From NCBI GenBank assembly GCA_964016985.1, contig OZ024828.1, positions 30,333,129-30,397,128 of the forward strand: a stretch of DNA of 64,000 bases, read 5' to 3'. The notes beneath the pieces are model-generated. The model saw only the letters and a program-made list of their open reading frames with translations. It did no database searches and was not told where the DNA came from. The translations under genes were made by a program, and so were the position numbers. The first letter of the stretch is position 1, and every line of letters starts with the position of its first letter. Below are positions 35,996 through 45,777 of this stretch, piece by piece. This DNA comes from Anodontia alba (lineage: Eukaryota > Mollusca > Bivalvia > Lucinida > Lucinidae).

Positions 35996-36810
35996 TCGAG
36001 CATGGTACTTCAGCAGCCCTCCACCTACATACCACTACTTGTATGGTTTACCGCGATGATGATGATGACATCGACCACACATTCTCGACCTAACCTAGCT
36101 GTATCCAGAAGCAAAACAGAGTTGATGGCTTCTATTCGCATGGCTCAATCATTCAAACATTAATTGTATATAAAGTTTAACCTGTATAACTTTACTTCAG
36201 TTCTAGGCTTATTAAATGGTACTGGCGGACCTTGTCAATAACTATTTTGATTTCGCACTTTTAAGCAAATGACAAGCCCAATGCTTGTTAAACCACAGAA
36301 TTGTTCTTGATGCAGTTAAATTGATTCTTTCACTCCAATATAGGACACCAATTATCTGTTGAAATTGCAAAGTGCATTTCATTGTCTTAAGTTCCTTCTC
36401 ACGGCTATAACTGAATAAATATGAGGCACTGTAAATGGTTTAAACCTAAGATTTATTACCTTGTAGCACGAATATTGTTTGAAATATTACCAATGCTGCT
36501 ATCAGCCTCTCCAAATAGACACCAGATTTACGGCATATGCCGTAATATAGACAAATGTCAGTCTGCACATCCACACACTCTGATCAGGGTTTACATGTAC
36601 GTTGTTCGCTGATTGAATTTTTAAAGTCTAAATTAACTGTTAGCGACTACAGCAGAATCAAATCAGACATCTCGGAGGCGCAAGCTGATCTGAGGTTATG
36701 CTTATCGCAGAAGTCGTAAGGTCGTTTTCTATTTGGAAATGTTCAAATATATCGATACAGGAAATCAACCAGGAAGAAACGAGAAACACAACTGTTCCGA
36801 TCAAGACCGT
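35996..36810. other. No gene; family G fragments
   Basis: CACATCCACACACTCTGATC at about 36567 and GCGCAAGCTGATCTGAGG at about 36679 look like worn family G pieces. Confidence 0.4.
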
Positions 36811-36855
<45 letters not shown>

Positions 36856-36874
36856 CACACACACACACACCTGT

Positions 36875-36913
<39 letters not shown>
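36811..36913. repeat. Compound (CA)n-(TC)n microsatellite
   Basis: About 60 bp of CA repeat, then CTGTG, then about 40 bp of TC repeat. It makes spurious open frames on both strands. Confidence 0.95.
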
Positions 36914-36916
<3 letters not shown>

Positions 36917-37879
36917 GTCTGATGCTCGGAGAGCACTCTCAAGACAGTGTGATCGCAGGTCAATCTGAGATTTGGCTGACGGTTGAGGTTGAGCATAATA
37001 AATTTCATCTTTACACGGCGTTGCATTCAATTATAACGTACGAAATGGGAATTGAGTTTTTTTTTTTTTCGAAATGAGATTAGTTGCTACATTTGGAAAC
37101 GATTTTAGATACCGGTAGCCTTTTCATAAATACAGACCTCCGAGGCATACGGATTTAAACACGTTACAATGAAATAGACATTTGATCTTTGTTATATTAT
37201 TAACACTCTTTGTCATACATGAAATCAGATGCATATACACTCGATGCAATTGGTGAAAAGTCTAAACAGACATTAAAATAGATAAATGAATGAATAACAA
37301 TAAAGAAAGAACAAAATCTAATGATACTTGGTGCATGTACCTAAAGTCTTTTCAAAGGAATAATTTAAAACGTCTATATATCTGGGTTTTGTTGTTAGGG
37401 GAGTTTGCCAATTTGCATTGTGAAGCGTGTGAACAATAAATTCATTGCTGTACCGTGAGTGTATGACGTTACGCACTTTAAACGTCGGGGTTATACCTAC
37501 ATGAGCAGGCTCTATGCGTGGTTCCACTATTCCGTTATCACTTAGCTGAAGCCTTGCATTATTGGTGTAATAAGATATACTGTGTTATTCCATTGCATGC
37601 TTTTGTCCTTTTAAGTTTCTCAGTTAAAATGTTTATTTCTTCCATTATGAAAAGAGTCTACAAATGAAAGGAATATTTGTATAAATTCTCTCTCAGAAAA
37701 TCACAAAATCATCTGTGTTTTTACCTGTTCTCCCCTAATAACCTCTGATGTAAGAACAACGAATAAACGTCGGGAAAACGAAAATAAAAGGACAGAACAA
37801 CGAAATCTGTGTTTTTGGCCTGCATGAAACTACAAACATGTAAGCGGTTATTATTAACTTCTTTTTACCACTAATATAG
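36914..37879. other. No gene recognised
   Basis: AT-rich sequence with short open frames only. Confidence 0.4.
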
Positions 37880-37999
37880 GGTTATTGCACTGATATTGGT
37901 GAAAATGTCCCGAGTTGGGATAACGAAGGACGCGAGCTTGCGAGTGTCCGTAGATATCCTAACGAGGGACAATATTCACCAATATCAGTGCAATAACTC
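37880..37999. mobile_element. Inverted-repeat element, ~120 bp
   Basis: GGTTATTGCACTGATATTGG mirrors CCAATATCAGTGCAATAACT, followed inward by TGTCCCG.../...AGGGACA and GGGATAAC/ATATCCTA. The loop is GACGCGAGCTTGCGAGTGTC. Confidence 0.7.
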
Positions 38000-38346
38000 T
38001 TTTATTATATAGCTATAAATATTGTTCTCTTAATTTACTTTACATTCTGTATTTTTGGTTAATTTGACGCTACGAATAGCCCTTTCTGTAATAGTGCAAA
38101 ACTGATATCAAAAAGGACAAAGCATAAATGACCATGCCCATACTGCTCGAACGCAAATAGGCTTCGGAATACCTGAATAAAAGGTTGTCATTTGTAACAA
38201 GAAGAACATTTATTCAGTATCTTCATTTATGTTTTGTTCATCTTTAATTAAAGCTCGGACACAATTCTTGACGAGTAACGATTTCATTGGAGGTGGTTGC
38301 CAAACCGCCACCAGATTAAACATACCACCTTTCGACAAACAGTTTC
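38000..38346. other. No feature recognised
   Basis: AT-rich spacer between the inverted-repeat element and the SINE. Confidence 0.4.
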
Positions 38347-38650
38347 CGCCGGCCTCGGTGGCTCAGTTGGATGCGCCGTCCGACTGGAGACCAGGAGGTC
38401 GCGGGTTCAATACCCGCCGAGGTCGGAAATATTCTTTCGTGGAGATTGATCATGAAATATTTTCTACGGTCAATCTCTCCCTTCCGCTGATTCAAGAAGG
38501 GCAGTTGTCAGTTTCTGGCGAAAGAATGTGCACAATACTAGGACTAGAGGACTAAGCCTGCCCAGTAAACGTGTGATTAGGTAAACTGACCGCGCTCGAC
38601 ATGACCCCATTGGGTTGACTGGGCCGTAAAACCCCAACACAAAGAAACAA
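38347..38650 (+). mobile_element. tRNA-derived SINE with perfect target duplication
   Basis: The head (38349-38427) folds like a tRNA. CCTCGG pairs with CCGAGG as the acceptor stem. The A box is TGGCTCAGTTGG (38359-38370) and the B box GGTTCAATACC (38404-38414), so an internal RNA polymerase III promoter is intact in sequence. The body ends GGGCCGTAAAACCCCAAC and an (AAAC)-rich tail. A perfect 12 bp target duplication ACAAACAGTTTC flanks it (38335-38346 and 38651-38662), so the insertion is probably young. A LINE partner is required for mobility; the remnant at 34-35 kb has an unrelated tail as far as I can see. A 108-codon open frame over it is a by-product. Confidence 0.92.
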
Positions 38651-38662
38651 ACAAACAGTTTC

Positions 38663-39524
38663 TTGTCATTAACAACGTAATAACTACCCGACAAATAGTT
38701 CTTTGCTAGCGCCGATAACGCGAAATTCTGTACTCAAACATAGTAGCCGTTAGCCTTATATACTCTGTTGTATGAATAAATAAACAACACCCCCGCAAAA
38801 ACAAAATCACACTTTTGAATAAATGATATTACAAATGTCACTCATATTGAGATCGGTTACCAAAAAGGACTTTATAAAGTGACATTACAATTTAAACGAC
38901 TTTTGAAATTGAAAAGAAGATTTAACACCGAAAAAGGAATACCCAGTACCGAAAATGGTTGCATTAATAAGAAATATTGAATAACTGTGAAAGTACTGAC
39001 ATGAATAAAATGTATCTCTAATTTGGTCCAAATAAAAATGTAGAGCTGTTTTCGGTACCCGATAATCCCATTTCGGGCTGCTCTACTATTAACAATGTCT
39101 TTTTACCATAGTTTGATTGTCATTTTGAATTCCTTCTGCTCTTAGATTACATTTTACAAATCAATGTATATACTGTTAAAGTTTTTTTTTTTTTTTTTTC
39201 TTTTAAATTTCAGCGTAAATCAAAACCGGTTGCAGAGAACTATTTCAGGCAGCATCAGCAGAACCAGTACTTTTAACATGTACATTGTACTTTGCCTTTG
39301 ATGACTTTGTTTTTTCTTACAGCACGGCAACCGCTTTTTTTCCTTTTGAAGACCAAAAGTCGTATTTCTTTGTGCTTCATTTATGTATTTCTGTAAGTTG
39401 GTCAAATGTGTGGCAGGGTATTCTTATTTTAAAAGTAATGTAGGAGGAACGAAAACTGAAATTGGTAACAACAACAAAACGAAACCAAAAACAAAAACAA
39501 CAACAACCAAAAAGATATTGCTTT
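38663..39524. other. No gene; poly-T and CAA-rich tracts
   Basis: A T-rich tract at 39182-39201 and an ACAACAACAAAACG-type tract near 39465. There is no credible open frame. Confidence 0.4.
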
Positions 39525-39592
39525 ACTACTACTACTGTTACTACTACTACTACTACTACTACTACTAATAATAATAATAATTATAATAATAC
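39525..39592. repeat. (TAC)n/(TAA)n trinucleotide repeat
   Basis: A run of TAC/ACT units followed by AATAAT units. It makes spurious YYYY and TTTT reading frames. Confidence 0.9.
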
Positions 39593-39676
39593 ATTAATCT
39601 GTAAAACTGTTATAATTATTCTTCATGTAAAGAAACTATTGTAAAAAAATGAATATTAATTAAGACAGCAATTTCG

Positions 39677-39956
39677 CATTACGAAAAAAAAGCCTATTCA
39701 AATATATTGTAAATTTCATCACCAAAAACTGGAAGTTTTCAGATAAAAAATCTGATATTTTTTTCATATTTCTGCCCAAAATATAGATTGTGGGTACCCG
39801 TTAGAACCACCTCGGTGAGGCGGTTCTAACGAGTATCCATAATCTATGTTTTAAGCAGAAATAAGAAAAATAATGCATACCCCTGTAAACCCCAGTTTTA
39901 CTATATAAAAGTGGAGTTTAAGGGGGTCAAAATTATATAGGTATGTTTTCGTGATG
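39677..39956 (+). mobile_element. Family A MITE, copy 10
   Basis: Ends CATTACGAAAAAAAAGCC and GTATGTTTTCGTGATG. The central palindrome is about 39770-39860 with a few unpaired substitutions (GAACCACC against GGCGGTTC). Confidence 0.85.
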
Positions 39957-40750
39957 GAGTTAAAAGTTCGATTAGTAACGGAGCTAACCGTATAAACTTT
40001 TTGAAACACTAAACCAAAAGTAACAAAAATAATTACAAATTTATAGGAAATCATCTAGTGGGGTAATTTGCATTAAATTACAGTACAGACTATTAAAATG
40101 TGCAAAATTAAACCCTCATCACTGAACCTCAGTATTGTACTGACGTAACAATTGGGAAGTATTTTCATCTGTATAGAGTAGTGAAGAAATCAACAGTTTC
40201 TTAAAGTTTAACCCTCTGGGTAAAATATTTAGCAGACAGCAAATTGAATTATATTTCACTTAAAACGGGATTTGATATATTATGCAAATTATCTCCACTG
40301 AATGGAAATAATTTGCATGAATCGTCAAATCCTGTTTTCTGGATAAAAAAAAAATACCCCCCAAAAAAACAAACAACAACATAACACACACTCACTAATG
40401 TTTGGTCTGAGTATTTAGCCCAGAGAATGGTAAAGTTCAGTGACCTAACCATTAGCAGTAATTTTGTAATACTGCGACAGAGTTCATTATTCATTTACGA
40501 ATAGCCCCTATTTTGGAAATTTAAAATACTTTTTTTTTTTTATCTAATTTGCAATGAAACGAAATTCATTTTGCACATAACGATTTTATCAGTATTAGCA
40601 TATTAGGAAGTAACATGTGATTTTAAAACACTACATTAAGCTGCGAAATCCATTAACATTTCAAAATGCAAATTGCAAACAGTTCTCTTGCTTCTGGAGC
40701 TGCATACAACATGAATAAAAAAAAAGTCAAAACATATTTCTTGGACGATT
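39957..40750. other. No gene recognised
   Basis: AT-rich. An imperfect inverted pair AACGGGATTTGA.../...TCAAATCCTGTTTT (about 40263-40337) surrounds AAATTATCTCC...ATTTGCATGA. Confidence 0.4.
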
Positions 40751-41025
40751 CATTACGAAAACATGCCTATTTAAATATGTCGAAAATTTCACCTCCAAAA
40801 ATGAAAATTTTCAGATAAAATCTCTGATATTTTTCACATTTCTGCTCAAAACATAGCTTGTGGGTACACGTTAGAACCGCCTCGCCGAGGCGGTTCTAAC
40901 GAGAACCACAAGCTTAGTTTTTGAGTATAAATAAGAAAAAAATGTATACCACTGTAAACCCCAGTTTTACTATATAAAAATGGGGTTTAAGGGGGTCAAT
41001 ATTATATAGGCATGTTATCATGATG
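40751..41025 (+). mobile_element. Family A MITE, copy 11
   Basis: Ends CATTACGAAAACATGCC and GCATGTTATCATGATG. In the palindrome (about 40842-40925) the left arm has AGCTTGTGG and the right arm CCACAAGCT where other copies have AGATTGTGG and CCACAATCT: a matched change. Confidence 0.85.
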
Positions 41026-41139
41026 TGACCCAGTCTCTATGTTTGATAGGAGTATACTGTATAACTGTTCTATCATATTTAGCCTAAGTATTCGGAAAAA
41101 CGGTCCTGAGCAAGCATTGTAGGTATAAATGTTCACTAT

Positions 41140-41650
41140 AGATTTGTCGTCACTTTCGCCCTGGGAGACATTTTATGACTTCCGGTTTGCTTTCTTGCAC
41201 ACCAATCCCACTTCTGAAAAGATGTCTACTCTAAAAGGAACCTTTTCAGAAGAGAGCAAAAAACAATTTTGATAGAGTTATCTCCCCTGAATGTATATCA
41301 ATTCCCTTTAAATAAAAAAGTACAACATAATTAATACGCTGCTAACATACATGAAGTACTAAGGTTTCCTGTATTGTTTCCAAGGCAAAATCAGATTAAA
41401 GGACAATATTTTACACTGTAACTTGGGATATCGTACGATATATAAAGGAGAATTAATACACTATAGGGGAGGCAACTCTGTCAAAGTTGTTAACCTTCCT
41501 TATGAAAAGGGGTCTACTGTAAAAGGGAAGAGGGAGCAAATTCTTTCCTTTTAGAGTAGACCCATTTTTAGAAGGGCTTGTTGTGCGGGATAGAGAACAG
41601 AAAGTTATAAAAGTCGTCTCCCTTCTAACAAATGGCTGAAAATCACCAAG
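41140..41650. repeat. Interspersed repeat C, two adjacent copies
   Basis: 41140-41310 (GACTTCCGGTTTGCTTTC, CTTTTCAGAAGAGAGC) and 41461-41640 (GGTCTACTGTAAAAGG, TTTCCTTTTAGAGTAGACCC). Both contain a stem built from AGTCTACTnTAAAAGG and its complement. Related to 9868-10090 and 48650-48865. Confidence 0.5.
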
Positions 41651-41796
41651 TATATTAAGTCCACTTAAGCAGTTTTAGTTCTACCTATTAACGCGTTTTT
41701 CTCATGTGCTGACAATATTTCGGAGTAAAAGACACACTTATGAATTTTTAACTATGTATTTCGTAATACTCCCGAGCTTAATGGAAAAATGCTATA

Positions 41797-41840
41797 AACG
41801 TTAATTAAACGGACGACGAACGTTAATTAAACGGACGACG
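41797..41840. repeat. 22 bp tandem duplication
   Basis: CGTTAATTAAACGGACGACG occurs twice in direct succession. Confidence 0.9.
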
Positions 41841-41989
41841 TATATAACCATTCTATATAAGGTTACACAATAAATGTCCTAAGTACTAATGGGGTCAACA
41901 GATGACAGGATTCTCCATTAGCCGGAGCAGTAATACAGTTATGATGCCAGGTCTAAAAAAAGGTTTACTTCAGGTCAGTATTTTTTAGG

Positions 41990-42290
41990 GATTTTGGTTT
42001 ACAGAAACAAGGCCTGTTTTAATATTTTGCGCGAGTAAAACTGGTTTAAGCCCTAACCCCCTCACCCCCACCCATCAGTTGTGTTTCTACTGGCCGTTCT
42101 AAGACGGCTCGTCTGTCGCAGTTCTTTGTCTGTGCGTCGATGGTTTCATACGATGTGGCGTTTGTTTTGTCCTTATTTGTTCATCATCTCTCCTACTTTC
42201 TTGGGAAGCCTGTGCTTCATAAGTTTGGCATTTCCGAAGCATCTTTACTTTTATTTTTTTATATATATATATTCACAGACTGAATTAATG
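41990..42290 (+). repeat. Interspersed repeat B copy
   Basis: GTAAAACTGGTTTAAGCCC, a C-rich stretch, TTCTACTGGCCGTTCTAAG, TTTGTCTGTGCGTCGATGG and GCCTGTGCTTCATAAG follow in the same order as at 53468-53720. Confidence 0.6.
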
Positions 42291-42825
42291 TCGTAACTTT
42301 AACCTATCTACTTCTGTTTTCTTCAAATACATGTAAATCTGAAACATTTTTAACCTTACTATCTGGTATAAGGAGAACAGGGCATATACTAAGGGAATTC
42401 TTGGTTTCAGAGACTTTCACAAATTGCCTTTATATTGAATCCTGGTACTTGGGTGTCAGGACGGCCAACTGTATAACTTACTGCCATTTATATAGTGGAT
42501 TAAGCATAAACTCCTATTTTACTTATCATTTAAAATGCATTTTATGTTCCTAAAGGAGAAAAAAAATGACAAACTGGTATAACAATATGGTATAATATGA
42601 AATTTTAAGTTCGACAAAACTGCTCGAAAGTCCTAAGACTTTTCTGACTGTTAATGTAATCGACGAATTAATGTAAATAATGCCGTTGTCTTTGTTTAGT
42701 TCTTAACCTTCTGGATCATTTTGACAGTTGCTGATAATAAGGAAGCTAATTGCGAAAATTATCATTCGGCTGGTACAGTTATATCAGTTCTAAAGATATT
42801 TCATGGTATTTCGCAGTAAGATACA
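42291..42825. other. No feature recognised
   Basis: Plain AT-rich sequence. Confidence 0.4.
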
Positions 42826-43158
42826 GTTAACCGACACTCGATACAACGACGAAATTCGTTATAATGACAATTCAAATATCAGGAAACGTTCGCTCAGGAG
42901 GTGGCAGTTAATTAGAAATTATGCAAGAATATTGCATTAAAACTTCAAGCAACATACGTTTTGGATATTTGTTAGAATCGCCTCAGTGATGCGATTCTAA
43001 CAAATATCCAAAACGTATGTTCTATGAGGAAATAAGAATAAAATAAGGTCTTTCTTGCATATCATTCTGTCCAGGATTCTTTACAGCAGCGAATTCATTT
43101 TAATGGCAGCATCTTTGGGAACAAATGCTGTCGTTGTAACGAGGGTTCAATGTACAAA
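42826..43158. mobile_element. Element E with the family A-type core palindrome
   Basis: The left end ACAGTTAACCGACACTCGAT and the right end ACGAGGGTTCAATGTA are imperfect inverted repeats of the type seen in Tc1/mariner-pogo MITEs, unlike family A. The centre (about 42953-43023) is a palindrome ACATACGTTTTGGATATTTG with core GTTAGAATCGCCTC...GATGCGATTCTAAC. A paired change GAATCGC/GCGATTC distinguishes it from family A. Confidence 0.7.
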
Positions 43159-43335
43159 ATTGAGCCGGGACACAGCATACTTAACAAAACTGCATGTGCG
43201 CCCATCGAAGTCTCAATACAGCCTGTGCATCCTCGCAGTTTGATCACAATCTTCGCAGAGCACTCTGTTGGTAGACAAGAATCCAAAGTGTCTTCAAGTG
43301 GACAGCGAAGACGGATCAGACTGATCTGAGTTACG
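43159..43335. repeat. Family G interspersed repeat
   Basis: Begins TTGAGCCGGGACACAGC-like sequence and contains ATCGAAGTCTCAATACAGCC, GATCACAATCTTCGCAGAG and GACAGCGAAGACGGATCAG. Confidence 0.6.
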
Positions 43336-43418
43336 TTACATAAGTACAATTTTCTCATTTAAACCTACTAAAGCATGTTTCTAAACCGCTAAATCATTTC
43401 AGAAACTATTTATATATA

Positions 43419-43632
43419 TTAACCATTGTCTTGCTGAACCTTGATATATCCTGCCTTTTTAAACAGTGTAGATCCAGATCAGTTAGCTTTTGAAGATGCA
43501 AACTGATCTGTATCTGTACTGTTTGTCATTCAGAATGTGAATTTATATCAACTACCTGTATCAAGTAATCTGATTGGCTGAAAATTTGAAGTGGACGTTG
43601 CATCTTAATTTATTCAGCATGGCAAGGGTTAA
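43419..43632. mobile_element. TTAA-type MITE, sister of 4873-5056
   Basis: TTAACCATTGTCTTGCTGAA at the left and TTCAGCATGGCAAGGGTTAA at the right. It shares ATATCCTGCCTTT, AACAGTGTAGATCCAGATC and AAGTAATCTGATTGGCTGA with 4873-5056. Confidence 0.8.
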
Positions 43633-43805
43633 GTGGTAAATGTGCATGATTAAGTTGTGTCTTGAATGAATGAAAATTGTCGGTGAAATTAAAAGACTTT
43701 CAACATGTCGCCAGATCTGCTTTTCTATCAAACCACAACTGCACGGACGATGCGAATAAGGGTTCCGAGGATGCAATTTCTTACGACAAATAAGGGTTTA
43801 TCTTC

Positions 43806-44085
43806 ATATTACGAAAACACGCCTATTCAAATATATAGAAAATTTTATCTCCAAAAACTGAAAATTTTCAGATAAAAAAACTCAGATATTTTTCATATTT
43901 CTGCACAAAACATAGATTGTTGGTATTTGTTAGAACCGCCTCGGCGAGGCGGTTCTAACGAGTACCCACAATCTATGTTTTGAGCAGAAATAAGAAAAAT
44001 AATGTATACCCTTGTAAACCCCAGTTTTACTATATAAAAGTGGGGTTTAAGGGGGTCAAAATTATATAGGTATGTTTTCGTGATG
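43806..44085 (+). mobile_element. Family A MITE, copy 12
   Basis: The left end is ATATTACGAAAACACGCC, one base off consensus; the right end is GTATGTTTTCGTGATG. The central palindrome is about 43895-43990. Confidence 0.9.
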
Positions 44086-44386
44086 ATGTAATGATGCCAT
44101 CGTGTTCATCAAGAACGAACTCACGGCTGCTTATTTCCACATGCGAAACACGATGTTGTGAAAATAAAATCGTAAGGAGATCTTCCGGAGGTGGTTGCGG
44201 CGAGTCAGTTTAGGAAACATAGAAGGTGGGTGTCAGTTAAAATAAGTCTGACATTTTGGCACGATCGCCGATATCCTAAATTGGGCGATGTAAGTCAACC
44301 CCTTATTTAGTCCCCCATATAATCAAACCGGAATTGTAGTCCTTCAAGCGAATATGGAAGAAAAAATACTTTTTTCTCCCGATTCA

Positions 44387-44662
44387 CATTACGAAAACAA
44401 GCATATTCAAATATACTGAAAATTGTACCAAAAAAAAATGAAAATTTTCAGATAAATATTCAGATTTTTTCTTATTTCTGCTCAAAACATAGATTGTGGG
44501 TACTCGTTAGAACCGCCTCGGCGAGGCGGTTCTAACGAGTACCCACAATCTATGTTTTGAGCAGAAATAAGAAAAATAATGTATACCCCTGTAAACCCCA
44601 GTTTTACTGTATAAAAGTGGGGTTTAAGGGAGTCAAAATTATATAGGTATGTTTTCGTGATG
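44387..44662 (+). mobile_element. Family A MITE, copy 13, nested in left foldback arm
   Basis: Ends CATTACGAAAACAAGC and GTATGTTTTCGTGATG. The central palindrome is perfect over 44466-44576 (two 55-base arms around a single G at 44521). The right foldback arm gives the empty site (GATGCA-AGGGCGG). Confidence 0.95.
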
Positions 44663-44927
44663 ATGGGCGGTCAGATTTCGCCGTTTTAGTGACCGACAGG
44701 CATATTAAACTCCAGTTCTTGGAGAGATTACAAATCTCTGGTTAAATACATAACCGTTTCAGTTAACATGTAACTGTGTAGTTAAAGAAAAAAATATATC
44801 GCTTTTTTACCGGAGAGCGGTGGCGAGTAAACGGATAGGTCGTGATTAAGACCATGGTTCATCAACAAAAAAGAAAGAAAAAAAGGTAATAATGGAACTA
44901 GGATTGAAAAATAGGCTTCAGGAATAC

Positions 44928-45204
44928 CATCACGAAAACATGCCTATATAATTTTGACCCCCTTAAACCCCACTTTTATATAGAAAAACTGGGGTATACA
45001 GGGGTATACATTATTTTTCTTATTTTTGCTCAAAACATAGATTGTGGGTACTCGTTAGAACCGCCTCGGCGAGGCGGTTCTAACGAGTACCCACAATCTA
45101 TGTTTTGAGCAAAACTATGAAAAATATAGGCGTTTTTATCTGAAAAGTTTCAGTTTTTGGAGGTGAAATTTTCTATATATTTGTATAGGCGTGTTTTCGT
45201 AATG
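44928..45204 (-). mobile_element. Family A MITE, copy 14, in the foldback spacer
   Basis: Ends CATCACGAAAACATGCC and GCGTGTTTTCGTAATG. A near-perfect central palindrome spans about 45027-45111. Confidence 0.95.
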
Positions 45205-45777
45205 ATTTGCTGTAACTGGGTGAGAAATCATACGCAAAATGCGACCGGTAGTATGAAATACGATGCTGAAAAATCATAGTTTTCTTAATCCCTTTCCTCG
45301 CCAACACTCTCTGTACGCACGACCCGTCAATATAATGCCTAGATTCTGTACAATGGCAAAATAATGCGACATATTTTCTTTTGAACTCGAAGTTACATGT
45401 TAAACCGTCACTGTCACGGTGATGTAATTAACCAGGGGTTTGTAATCTCTCCAGGTATTGGAGTTTTACATGCCTGTCTGTCACCAAAACGGCAAACTCT
45501 GACCGCCCTTGCATCGGAATAAAAATGATTTTTGTTCCGTGTTCGCTTAAAGGACTATAATTCCGGTCTGATCATATGGGAGACTAAATAAGAGTTGAAT
45601 TATATCGCCCGATTTTTGGTACAGGCGATCGTGCCAAAATGTCAGCCTTATTTCAACTGACACCTACCTTCAACGCTATCTAAACTGACTTTCCGCAACC
45701 ACCTCCGGAAGGTCTGCTTACGATATTCTTTTCACAACACAGTGTTGCGCGTGTGGAGATAAGCAGCCGTGTAACTG

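Larger units (their letters stand above)
44116..45777. repeat. 1.66 kb foldback (large inverted repeat)
   Basis: 44116-44386 plus 44663-about 44925 (left arm) matches the reverse complement of about 45240-45777 (right arm). Shared blocks in order include CACGGCTGCTTAT, CTTCCGGAGGTGGTTGCGG, GACATTTTGGCACGATCGCC, CCGGAATT-TAGTCCTT, GGGCGGTCAGA and GGAGAGATTACAAA. The left arm is interrupted by family A copy 13, which is absent from the right arm. The spacer between the arms is almost entirely family A copy 14. No open frame spans an arm. Confidence 0.85.

Noticed and set aside
36658..37077. Open frames of 74-122 codons over the CA/TC microsatellite
   Set aside because: They are kept open only by dinucleotide repeats (HTHT, SLSL, RERE).
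38349..38427. Functional tRNA gene
   Set aside because: The fold and boxes are tRNA-like, but a 220 bp SINE body, an A-rich tail and a 12 bp target duplication show it is a SINE head.
38229..38555. 108-codon open frame
   Set aside because: It reads through the tRNA-derived SINE.
44466..44576. Rho-independent terminator reading of the hairpins
   Set aside because: No bacterial gene context. The stems are far longer than terminators and belong to a dispersed MITE family.
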